From Spirochaetes bacterium RBG_16_67_19 (GTDB lineage Bacteria > Spirochaetota > Spirochaetia > SZUA-6 > DRHE01): DNA of 5,222 nucleotides. Within the stretch, counting starts at the first letter, position 1. Each line of letters opens with the position of its first letter. Shown here piece by piece: positions 1-5,222 of the stretch. The stretch is from the NCBI GenBank assembly GCA_001829505.1, contig MIBK01000187.1:7050-12271 (forward strand). Direction: 5' to 3'. The notes under the pieces are model-generated. The model did not search any database. It worked only from the letters and a program-made list of their open reading frames with translations, and was not told the DNA's origin. Position numbers and translations under genes: made by a program.

Positions 1-665
1 AGGCGGGACAGCCCGTACATCAGGCAGGGCAGCGCCAGCGCGTACAGGAGCGCTCCGGCCAGGTCGAAGGGCCCGCGCGGGGCGCTCTTCCATTCTCCCT
101 TCAGCTTCCACAGGATCAGCACGAACCCGACCGCGCCGACGGGCACGCCGGCGTAGAAGATGCCGCGCCAGCCCAGGTGCTGGGTCAGCAGGCCGCCCAG
201 CACGGGCCCCAGGGAGAGGCCCAGGTAGGTGGAGGCGGCGGTGATGCCGATCGCCCGGCCGCGCTCCCCGGGCGGGTACACCGAGGTCAGGATGGCCAGG
301 GCGGTGGCGAAGGTCATGGCCCCGGCCAGGCCCTGGGCCACGCGGAAGCCGATGAGCGCCGCCCCGCTGGGGGCCAGCGCGCAGGCCAGGGAGAACAGGG
401 TGTGCCCGCCCATGCCCAGGGCGAAGACGAGCCGGCGGCCGAAACGGTCGGCGGCCTTGCCGAAAGGCACCAGGCTCAAGGCGGCGGCCAACAGGTAAGC
501 GGTGGCCACCCAGCCTTGCAGCAGCGCGTTCATGGCGAACTCCCGGCCGATGGCCGGCAGGCCGACGTTGATCGCCGCGGACATGAAGGGGGTGCTGAAG
601 GAGGAAAGCACGGCGCAGGCCAGCGCGGCGCTGCGCTCGCCGCGGGCGGCGCCCAGGTCCGGCAT
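1..665 (-). CDS. DHA2-type MFS drug/metabolite exporter, N-terminal part (runs off the left edge)
   Basis: This is the first 221 codons of a major facilitator transporter; the rest lies beyond the left edge. It starts MPDLGAARGERS and reads on without a stop. Visible family marks are motif A after helix 2 (GKAADRFGRR, residues 69-78), an R108-x-x-QGLAGA helix 4 signature, motif C in helix 5 (GLSLGPVLGGLL, 149-160) and the GWRGIFYAGVPVG segment (165-177) typical of the 14-helix DHA2 (EmrB/QacA-like) proton antiporters. The usual acidic residue of helix 1 (LDxTIVNVALP) is absent: here it reads FMSAAINVGLPAIG. The ATG lies 8 bases after the stop of the TRAP permease and has no clear Shine-Dalgarno sequence, so it is probably translated by coupling and transcribed with the TRAP operon. 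Family and direction are well supported; the exported substrate cannot be read. DHA2 membership is inferred from half of the protein. Confidence 0.9.
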   Translation of the reverse strand, partial: MPDLGAARGERSAALACAVLSSFSTPFMSAAINVGLPAIGREFAMNALLQGWVATAYLLAAALSLVPFGKAADRFGRRLVFALGMGGHTLFSLACALAPSGAALIGFRVAQGLAGAMTFATALAILTSVYPPGERGRAIGITAASTYLGLSLGPVLGGLLTQHLGWRGIFYAGVPVGAVGFVLILWKLKGEWKSAPRGPFDLAGALLYALALPCLMYGLSR

Positions 666-673
666 CTTCAGAG

Positions 674-2758
674 TTACGGCCGCGCGGATTCCGGCTGGGT
701 GCGCAGGCGCACGACCTGGTAGACGACCACCGCCGCCACCGCGGCGAGGCCGACCAGGTCAGTGATCCAGCCGGGGTCCACCAGGCACAGCCCGGCGGCC
801 GCCAGGATTATCCGCTCCAGCGGGCTCAGAGGCCGCAGCAGGTATCCGGTGAGCGCGGCGCCCAGGGCGGACATGCCTACGATCGAGGTGACGATGGGCT
901 GCAGCACGCCCAGGAAGGTGACTTCGATCAGCAGGAGCTGCGGGGACAGCACGAAGATGTAGGGCAGGATGAAGGCGCCGATGGCCAGGCGCGTGGCGAT
1001 CACCCCGGTTTTCATGGGGTTGGCCCGGGCGATGGCCGCCCCCGCGTAGGCCGCCAGGGCTACTGGCGGGGTCAGGTCGGCGATGATGCCGAAGTAGAAC
1101 ACGAACAGGTGGGCGGGCAGCGCGGCCACCCCCAGGGTGAGCAGCGCCGGGGCGGCGATCGTGGAAGTGATGATGTAGTTGGCCGTGGTCGGCACCCCCA
1201 TGCCCAGGATGATGGAGGTGAGCATGGTGAAGAACATGGTGAGCAGCAGGTTGCCGCCGGAAAGATCCACCAGGGCGCTGGCCAGCTTGAGGCCCAGTCC
1301 GGTGCGGGTGACCACCCCGACGATGACCCCGGCCAGGGCGCAGGCCGTGGCCACCCCCAGCGCGCTGCGCGCGGCCTTGACCAGCGCCTCGTAGAAATGC
1401 CGTGCCCCGCTCCAGGCCGAGCCGGCCAGGAACGAGCCGGTGGCGGCCAGGCGTCCCACCGCGGGCTGCTCTGCCCCCGGAAGCTGCCCGGTGGCCGCCA
1501 CCCGGCCCAGGCGCAGCAGGAACTGCAGCAGGGCGGCGGCAATGGCCAGGCCCGATGCGTACAGGGCGATGCGCATGAGCGAATACCCCGAGGCCACCAG
1601 CAGCACGATGATGCCGACCAGCGGGATGAACAACACCCCCTCGGTTTTGAGGATCTGCCAGAAGCTGATCAGCTGTTTTCTGGGCATGCCGCGCAAGCCC
1701 AGCTTCTTGGCCTCGAAGTGCACCCCGGCGAAGATGCCGATGAAGTACAGCACCGCGGGGATGGCCGCGGCCTTCACCACCTGGCTGTAGGGCACGTTCA
1801 GGAACTCGGCCATCAGGAAGGCGGCCGCGCCCATGATCGGCGGCATGAGCTGCCCGCCGGTGGAAGCCGCGGCCTCCACCGCGCCGGCGAACTCCGGCTT
1901 GTAGCCCAGCTTCTTCATCATGGGGATGGTGAAGCTGCCCGAGCCCACCACGTTGGATACCGAGCTGCCCTCGACCATACCTTCGAAGGCGCTGGTGATG
2001 ACCGCCACCTTGGCCGGGCCGCCGGAGGCCCAGCCGGCGATGGCGTTGCCCAGGTCGATGAACAGCTTGCCCACGCCGGTGATCTCGATGAAGGCGGCGA
2101 ACAGCAGGAACATGAACACGAAGGTCGAGGAAACCCCCAGCGGGATGCCGAAGACGCCCTCGGTGGTGAAGAACAGGTGGTCCACCAGCTGCCGGATGGA
2201 GACGTTGCGGTGGGCGAATACTCCCGGCAGGTTGCGGCCGAAAAGGGCGTACAGCAGGAACACCGCGGCGATGATCACCATGGGCAGGCCGATGATGCGG
2301 CGGGCGGCCTCGAATAGCAGCACGATGCCCATCGCCCCCACTACCACGTCCGTGCTGGTGAGCACTCCCGCCCGGGTCACGATCGCCCGGTAATTGAACA
2401 GCAGGTAGCCCAGGCAGTACAGGGAGGCGGCCACGAACAGCAGGTCGAATGGATTCAGGCGGTCGCGGCGCATCCCCTTTCCAGCCGGGAACAGCAGGTA
2501 CACCAGGGTGAGCACGAAGGCCAGGTGCACCGCCCGCTGCAGGTGGGCGTCCAGAACCCCGAAGAAGGCGGTATAGATGTGGAAACAGGAAAAGGCCAGG
2601 GCGATCAGCGAGATCAGGATCTTCTGCCAGCCCGACAACAGACGATGGGTGGACTCCTTGTCCACTTTTTCCAGGACCTTGCGGATTTCCTCCCCGTCGC
2701 GGTCCAGGGGCTCGCCGGAGACATCGGGATTCGGCGGTGAAAGGAGCTGCTTGCTCAC
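674..2758 (-). CDS. TRAP transporter fused permease (DctQ-DctM type, TAXI family)
   Basis: This 694-residue inner-membrane protein is the transport subunit of a TAXI-type TRAP system, which imports a solute delivered by the periplasmic binding protein using an ion gradient. The N-terminal part (about 45-170) is a four-helix small-subunit region fused to the large DctM-like subunit. DctM marks are VEGSSVSNVVGSGSFTIPMM (262-281), AGAVEAAASTGGQLMPPIMG (291-310), the second-repeat LGMGVPTTANYIITSTIAAP (518-537) and FGIIADLTPPVALAAYAGA (556-574). A cytosolic, charged N-terminus of about 45 residues precedes the first helix. The linker of about 410-465 seems longer than usual. The start is GTG; it overlaps the DUF1850 stop by four bases (GTGA) and has no well-spaced ribosome binding site, so translation is probably coupled. 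Family assignment is secure; the substrate is unknown. Confidence 0.96.
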   Translation of the reverse strand: MSKQLLSPPNPDVSGEPLDRDGEEIRKVLEKVDKESTHRLLSGWQKILISLIALAFSCFHIYTAFFGVLDAHLQRAVHLAFVLTLVYLLFPAGKGMRRDRLNPFDLLFVAASLYCLGYLLFNYRAIVTRAGVLTSTDVVVGAMGIVLLFEAARRIIGLPMVIIAAVFLLYALFGRNLPGVFAHRNVSIRQLVDHLFFTTEGVFGIPLGVSSTFVFMFLLFAAFIEITGVGKLFIDLGNAIAGWASGGPAKVAVITSAFEGMVEGSSVSNVVGSGSFTIPMMKKLGYKPEFAGAVEAAASTGGQLMPPIMGAAAFLMAEFLNVPYSQVVKAAAIPAVLYFIGIFAGVHFEAKKLGLRGMPRKQLISFWQILKTEGVLFIPLVGIIVLLVASGYSLMRIALYASGLAIAAALLQFLLRLGRVAATGQLPGAEQPAVGRLAATGSFLAGSAWSGARHFYEALVKAARSALGVATACALAGVIVGVVTRTGLGLKLASALVDLSGGNLLLTMFFTMLTSIILGMGVPTTANYIITSTIAAPALLTLGVAALPAHLFVFYFGIIADLTPPVALAAYAGAAIARANPMKTGVIATRLAIGAFILPYIFVLSPQLLLIEVTFLGVLQPIVTSIVGMSALGAALTGYLLRPLSPLERIILAAAGLCLVDPGWITDLVGLAAVAAVVVYQVVRLRTQPESARP

Positions 2759-3276
2759 GGCTTGATATACCCCATCCGCCGGCCGAACACAAGTCGGCCA
2801 ATCAGGGATTTCCGTTCGATCCGCAGGCTCAGCGCGCGGCTGCCCGACAGGGCGGCCAGGTCGACCTGTCGGCCGCCGATGCTCAAGGAGTGCTCGGTGA
2901 GGGGCATGGGGCTCAAGCTCACCGCGGGGAAGCGCCGCTGGAGCCCCTCGATGAGGATCCAGCCGTCCTCCAGGCGAACCGTCCCCCCCTCATCGCCGAA
3001 GGGCAGTCCGGCCCCCAATCCCTGATAGGCCGTCTTGTACAATTCCAGACCGCCGCCCGGTGCGGGCCGGAAATATTCGATGGCCGGCAGCCGGGCCACG
3101 GAGTGCCGGTAGGCGATCTGGAAGCGCGGCTCGCGCCGCTCCAGCGCGTAGGAGGCCAGCACCCGCCCGTCCGCGGCCCGCAGGGTCAGGCAAGGCTCCC
3201 GCCAGAAAAAAACCGCGGCAGCCAGGACGGCTGCCGCGGTGCCGATGAGTGTCGTGAAGCGAACGGCCCTGCTCAC
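2755..3276 (-). CDS. DUF1850 protein, TAXI-TRAP accessory
   Basis: This 173-residue protein has one N-terminal hydrophobic segment (about 7-25) that should act as an uncleaved anchor or signal, followed by a soluble domain probably outside the cytoplasm. The domain shows features I associate with DUF1850: FQIAYRHSV (52-60), PAIEYF (64-69), then LYKTAYQGLGAGLPFG (79-94). DUF1850 genes are commonly found beside TAXI-type TRAP genes; their biochemical role is not established to my knowledge. The start is a GTG overlapping the stop of the binding-protein gene by four bases (GTGA). An AAGGAG sequence touches this start rather than lying 5-9 bases upstream, which fits termination-reinitiation. The same frame stays open far upstream, but that part is a shadow of the binding-protein gene. 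Codons 13-24 contain a perfect intrinsic-terminator structure on the sense strand. The downstream end overlaps the permease start by four bases. Confidence 0.87.
   Translation of the reverse strand: MSRAVRFTTLIGTAAAVLAAAVFFWREPCLTLRAADGRVLASYALERREPRFQIAYRHSVARLPAIEYFRPAPGGGLELYKTAYQGLGAGLPFGDEGGTVRLEDGWILIEGLQRRFPAVSLSPMPLTEHSLSIGGRQVDLAALSGSRALSLRIERKSLIGRLVFGRRMGYIKP
3206..3240 (-). terminator. Intrinsic terminator/attenuator inside the DUF1850 coding start
   Basis: On the minus (sense) strand the segment 3240-3229 (ACCGCGGCAGCC) pairs perfectly with 3223-3212 (GGCTGCCGCGGT): 12 bp, ten of them G-C, closing a 5-base loop (GTCCT). Seven T residues (3212-3206) follow at once, the first of them being the last stem base. 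This is the classic Rho-independent form. It begins 32 bases after the binding-protein stop and falls on DUF1850 codons 13-24, which encode the Ala-rich membrane segment TAAAVLAAAVFF. Likely role, by inference: partial termination that keeps the binding protein more abundant than the permease, with ribosomes on DUF1850 opening the stem. The reverse strand has no T-run on its exit side, so the structure acts in the sense direction only. Confidence 0.75.
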
Positions 3277-4202
3277 TCCTTGAAGAACTTCTCGGCGCCG
3301 GGGTGCAGCGGGATGGGCATGCCGTCCCGACCGGACTTCTTCATAATGTTCTTGCCTTGGGCGTGGGCCATGGCCAGGCGCTCGGTCCCGGTGAAGATGG
3401 CCTTGGTCATATCGTAGACCAGCTGCTCGTCGGCGGAGGCGTCCACCAGCAGCATGGCCTTCACCGCCAGGGTCTGCACGTCGCGGGTCTGCTTGGGATA
3501 GGTCTCCTTGGGAATGCTGAACTTGGTGTAGAAGGGGTACTTGTTGATGAGCTTGCGCGCCAGTGCGTCGGAGACCGGCAGGATGACCACGTCCTTCTGG
3601 GAAGCCACGTCCCGGATGGCCGCGGTCGGCACGCCGGCGGTGACCACCGCCACGTCCACGTTCCCGTCGCGCAGCCCGTTGGCCGCCTCGGCGAAGTTCA
3701 GGTACTGCGGGCTCACGTCCTTGTAGCTCAGGCCCAGGGCCTCCAGGATCTGCCGGCAGTTCACCTCGGTGCCGCTGCCCGCCGCGCCCACCGCGATGCG
3801 CTTGCCTCGCAGGTCGTTCAAGGACTTGACCTTGGAGGAGGCCACGGTGACGATCTGGATGGTCTCCGCGTACAGGGTGCCCACCCCGCGCAGGTTGGGC
3901 TTGGCCTTGTCCTTGAACATCTCGGTGCCGTTGAAGGCGTAGAAGGTCACGTCGTTCTGGACCAGGACCAGCTGGAACTCCCCTTCGACCAGCTTGTTGA
4001 TGTTGGCCACCGAGGCGCCGGTGCTGACCGCCGTGGCGTTGATGTACGAATGGGCCTTGCTGATCAGCTCGGCCATGGCCCCGCCCAGCGGGTAATAGGT
4101 TCCGGCCGTGCCGCCGGTGCCGATGTTCACGAAAACCCGCTCCTGCGCCCCGAGGGAGGCCAGCACGAACAGGGCGAAAAGGATCATCAGAAGCTTCCTC
4201 AT
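3273..4202 (-). CDS. TAXI family TRAP transporter solute-binding protein
   Basis: This 309-residue periplasmic protein binds the substrate and hands it to the TRAP permease encoded downstream. Residues 1-19 form a signal peptide (MRKLLMILFALFVLASLGA), probably cut before Q20 or one residue earlier; there is no lipobox cysteine. Family motifs are NIGTGGTAGTYYPLGGAMAE (26-45), VSTGASVANINKLVEGE (59-75), QND (82-84), GKRIAVGAAGSGTEV (133-147) and the terminal PLHPGAEKFFKE (298-309). Length is normal for the family. The ATG is chosen because AAGGAGG lies 7 bases upstream and the signal peptide begins there; another ATG 7 bases upstream (4209) is out of frame. A TTGACA/CATAGT promoter precedes it. 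Characterised TAXI proteins bind small organic acids such as glutamate or 2-oxoglutarate, but the ligand of this one cannot be read. Start, end and family are secure. Confidence 0.97.
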   Translation of the reverse strand: MRKLLMILFALFVLASLGAQERVFVNIGTGGTAGTYYPLGGAMAELISKAHSYINATAVSTGASVANINKLVEGEFQLVLVQNDVTFYAFNGTEMFKDKAKPNLRGVGTLYAETIQIVTVASSKVKSLNDLRGKRIAVGAAGSGTEVNCRQILEALGLSYKDVSPQYLNFAEAANGLRDGNVDVAVVTAGVPTAAIRDVASQKDVVILPVSDALARKLINKYPFYTKFSIPKETYPKQTRDVQTLAVKAMLLVDASADEQLVYDMTKAIFTGTERLAMAHAQGKNIMKKSGRDGMPIPLHPGAEKFFKE

Positions 4203-4209
4203 TATCCAT

Positions 4210-4216
4210 CCTCCTT
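4210..4216 (-). promoter_or_regulatory. Strong ribosome binding site of the TAXI binding-protein gene
   Basis: AAGGAGG on the minus strand lies 7 bases before the ATG at 4200-4202. It decides this start over the out-of-frame ATG at 4207-4209. It is the only strong, well-spaced site within the TRAP operon, because the next genes begin by overlap. Confidence 0.85.
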
Positions 4217-4237
4217 GCGTCGATTGATGATGCTTCT

Positions 4238-4267
4238 ACTATGGCCGCCGCCTCAGTCGCTTGTCAA
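4238..4267 (-). promoter_or_regulatory. Probable sigma-70-type promoter of the TAXI-TRAP operon
   Basis: On the minus strand a consensus -35 TTGACA (4262-4267) is followed after 18 bases by CATAGT (4238-4243; four of six match TATAAT). Transcription would start near 4231, giving a leader of about 28 bases before the binding-protein ATG at 4202. The -35 box is formed by the last Leu and Thr codons of the 220-residue upstream gene, so promoter and coding sequence overlap. It is predicted from sequence only. Confidence 0.6.
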
Positions 4268-4915
4268 CAATGCCGCGCGGGTCCGCAGGCGCGCGGCTGA
4301 GCTGGAGGCCGCGCTTGCGGCTCGAGGGGCTGCTTGAGCAGCCCGGGCGGCCCGGCGGACCGGCCCGTAGCAGCGCAGGTAGATCAGGTATACCACCGCG
4401 GTCTGCGCCAGGCCGAGGGCCAGCAGCACCCGCAGGTCGCTGAACGGCTTCAGGTCGAGCAGGGCCAGCAGGGAGCCGGCCAGGTAGCCGGCGGCGTCGG
4501 CCATGGCGTAGCGCCGGTCGAAGGCGGCCCGGCCCCGGCGGTAGCGCCTCTGCTTGAGGATCTGCAGCAGGTACATCACCCCCGAAGTGAAGGTGCCGAA
4601 CACGAGCATGGAAGCCAGGTAGTACAGCGACAGGTCCAGGGCGTACAGAAGTATCGCCGCCGCCGTGAGGGCGACCTCGGCGGTCATGAGCAGGGGCAGT
4701 TGGGCGTACAGGCGCCGCGCCAGCCGGCGGTCCTCGAACGCCAGTCCGGTCAGAAACGGGAACAGGGAGCCCACCAGGGATCCGAGCGTGATGACGCGCA
4801 CATCCAGGGCGGAAGCGATCAGCTTGATGTGATAAGGGGTGACGAGCCCGGCAAACAGGCTGCCGACGAATCCGCCGAGAATGAACTGGTCAATGGAAGC
4901 AATGAAGCGTTTCAT
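4253..4915 (-). CDS. Hypothetical six-helix membrane protein, possibly half-MFS-like
   Basis: I do not recognise a named family for this 220-residue protein. It has six likely membrane helices at about 11-30, 41-60, 74-93, 97-119, 138-155 and 161-181. Positive charges gather after helix 2 (EDRRLARR, 61-68), between helices 4 and 5 (KQRRYRRGRAAFDRR, 121-135) and in the tail, which predicts both ends in the cytoplasm. The GLAFEDRRLARR stretch after helix 2 resembles MFS motif A with one extra residue, so this could be a stand-alone half of an MFS-like fold; that is inference. The tail (about 184-217) is rich in Ala, Arg and Ser and looks disordered. ATG is preceded by GGAGGT with 5-base spacing. 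The gene has its own likely promoter upstream, and its last codons carry the -35 box of the TRAP operon. No terminator is seen after it, so readthrough into the TRAP genes is possible. Confidence 0.8.
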   Translation of the reverse strand: MKRFIASIDQFILGGFVGSLFAGLVTPYHIKLIASALDVRVITLGSLVGSLFPFLTGLAFEDRRLARRLYAQLPLLMTAEVALTAAAILLYALDLSLYYLASMLVFGTFTSGVMYLLQILKQRRYRRGRAAFDRRYAMADAAGYLAGSLLALLDLKPFSDLRVLLALGLAQTAVVYLIYLRCYGPVRRAARAAQAAPRAASAASSSAARLRTRAALLTSD

Positions 4916-4948
4916 CCTCCACCTCCCACCTCGCGGCTGGCGGAGGTG
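4916..4948 (-). promoter_or_regulatory. Ribosome binding site with competing hairpins, six-helix protein gene
   Basis: On the minus strand CACCTCC (4948-4942) can pair with either of two downstream copies of its complement: GAGGTG (4932-4927), giving a local hairpin that leaves the ribosome binding site free, or GGAGGTG (4926-4920), a perfect 7-bp stem that covers it. The functional GGAGGT (4921-4926) lies 5 bases before the ATG at 4913-4915. This looks like a possible translational switch, but the tract is a low-complexity G/A/C repeat in which such pairing can arise by chance. Confidence 0.35.
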
Positions 4949-4975
4949 CGAAGATGGATGGGGTTCTATCGCCTC

Positions 4976-5011
4976 CTATGCCGCGGGGCTACTCCATGGG
5001 TCTTCGATCAT
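4976..5011 (-). other. 11-codon mini-ORF in the leader (MIEDPWSSPAA), possible leader peptide
   Basis: An ATG at 5009-5011 opens an 11-residue frame that stops at TAG (4976-4978). The ATG coincides with the predicted transcription start (7 bases past the -10), so a transcript from that promoter would be nearly leaderless. The frame runs through the left arm of the inverted repeat. No Shine-Dalgarno sequence is visible, there is no run of one amino acid as in classic attenuator peptides, and a frame of this length is easily made by chance. Confidence 0.2.
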
Positions 5012-5033
5012 GGTAATAAGATAGCCCCGCGGC
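4980..5033. repeat. Perfect 12-bp inverted repeat around the predicted transcription start
   Basis: GCCGCGGGGCTA (4980-4991) and TAGCCCCGCGGC (5022-5033) are exact reverse complements separated by 30 bases. Inside, CCATG (4994-4998) and CATGG (5009-5013) form a further 5-bp stem with a 10-base loop. No T-run follows on either strand, so it is not a canonical intrinsic terminator. One arm lies between the -35 and -10 boxes and touches the -10; the other lies downstream of the predicted start. It may be a DNA operator, or a hairpin formed only in transcripts reading through from the gene on the right. Confidence 0.7.
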
Positions 5034-5047
5034 GCGGGGGAGGTCAA
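5018..5047 (-). promoter_or_regulatory. Possible promoter upstream of the six-helix membrane protein gene
   Basis: On the minus strand TTGACC (5042-5047; five of six match TTGACA) is followed after 18 bases by TATCTT (5018-5023; four of six match TATAAT). The -35 box includes the TGA stop of the gene entering from the right. The predicted start is near 5011, leaving a leader of about 95 bases. The -10 box touches one arm of a perfect inverted repeat. Confidence 0.5.
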
Positions 5048-5222
5048 GCGGAGAAGGGGGGCAGCCCGGCGGCTCGATTCTGGCCGTTCCAGTAGGACTG
5101 GTAGAGCAGGCCCGGGCGCCGCTCGGGCCGCATCTCCGGGATCGCCGCCAGCCAGCGCGCCTCGGCTTCCCCGGCGCGGGTGAAAGCCCGCGCGGTCAGG
5201 GCGAAACGCCCGCGGCGCGGGA
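5044..5222 (-). CDS. Unrecognised protein, C-terminal 58 residues (runs off the right edge)
   Basis: A minus-strand frame enters from the right edge and ends at TGA (5044-5046). It encodes 58 residues ending LLYQSYWNGQNRAAGLPPFSA. It is taken as real because the composition is balanced, with Trp, Tyr and Asn residues unlike the Arg/Pro/Gly shadows of other frames, and because GC is concentrated at third codon positions. The competing frames are either stopped early or low-complexity. I cannot assign a family or function from this tail. It is likely soluble, with no hydrophobic segment visible. Its stop codon overlaps the -35 box of the probable promoter for the next gene. Confidence 0.6.
   Translation of the reverse strand, partial: PRRGRFALTARAFTRAGEAEARWLAAIPEMRPERRPGLLYQSYWNGQNRAAGLPPFSA

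Noticed and set aside
1109..2317. Plus-strand open frame of 402 codons
   Set aside because: It is antisense to the permease, low-complexity (Gln, His, Gly, Glu) and has no family motif; similar frames at 177-722, 2737-3417, 3303-4337 and 4334-5095 are rejected for the same reason.
759..2801. Long minus-strand open frame (680 codons) overlapping the TRAP permease
   Set aside because: It is rich in Arg, Gly, Pro and His with no hydrophobic helices, and lies in another frame of the clearly recognisable permease; it is a shadow of high-GC codon use.
3277..4209. Upstream extension of the DUF1850 frame to an ATG at 4209, giving a 484-residue fusion
   Set aside because: The extra part is an Arg/Gly-rich shadow of the TAXI gene. 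The real DUF1850 sequence begins at the GTG at 3276, where the hydrophobic segment starts.
4980..5033. Reading the 12-bp inverted repeat as a terminator of the right-hand gene
   Set aside because: The loop is long and no T-run follows on either strand. It could still aid termination in another way, but it is not a canonical intrinsic terminator.
5174..5193. 7-bp inverted repeat GCGCGGG/CCCGCGC with a 6-base loop
   Set aside because: It is short, lies inside the coding tail of the right-hand gene, has no T-run, and is expected by chance at this GC content.
1..5222. CRISPR arrays, tRNA or rRNA genes, insertion sequences and phage genes
   Set aside because: No direct-repeat array, cloverleaf sequence, transposase or terminal repeats were seen; the window is ordinary chromosomal transporter DNA apart from the regulatory structures reported.

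Overview
The window is very GC-rich DNA with dense coding and short gaps, and every supported gene lies on the minus strand. Gene order in the direction of transcription, from right to left, is: the 3' end of an unrecognised gene (5044 to the right edge); a 220-residue six-helix membrane protein (4253-4915); a TAXI-type TRAP solute-binding protein (3273-4202); a DUF1850 protein (2755-3276); a fused TRAP permease (674-2758); and the 5' part of a DHA2-type major facilitator exporter (665 to the left edge).

The organism is a Gram-negative-type or diderm bacterium with high GC. The binding protein has a short signal peptide ending LGAQ, a pattern common in spirochaetes, so a high-GC spirochaete is my first guess. 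This is weak evidence, and another high-GC lineage is possible.

The core of the window is a complete secondary transporter. The periplasmic TAXI protein would capture a small, probably anionic, solute. The fused small plus large TRAP permease would import it using an ion gradient. DUF1850 is a small, membrane-anchored accessory protein often found with TAXI systems. The binding protein, DUF1850 and the permease are joined by two 4-base GTGA stop/start overlaps, and the exporter starts 8 bases after the permease stop. A good promoter (TTGACA, 18 bases, CATAGT) and a strong ribosome binding site precede the binding protein. The -35 box lies inside the last codons of the upstream gene.

The most striking feature is a textbook intrinsic terminator on the sense strand inside the start of the DUF1850 coding sequence (3206-3240). 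It has a perfect 12-bp GC-rich stem, a 5-base loop and a 7-T run, and begins 32 bases after the binding-protein stop. It looks like an attenuator that would give much binding protein and little permease, and it may be opened by ribosomes that restart on DUF1850.

The second unusual area is the 128-base gap before the 220-residue gene. It holds a probable promoter, a perfect 12-bp inverted repeat around the predicted transcription start, an 11-codon mini-ORF starting at that position, and complementary segments that could mask or free the ribosome binding site.
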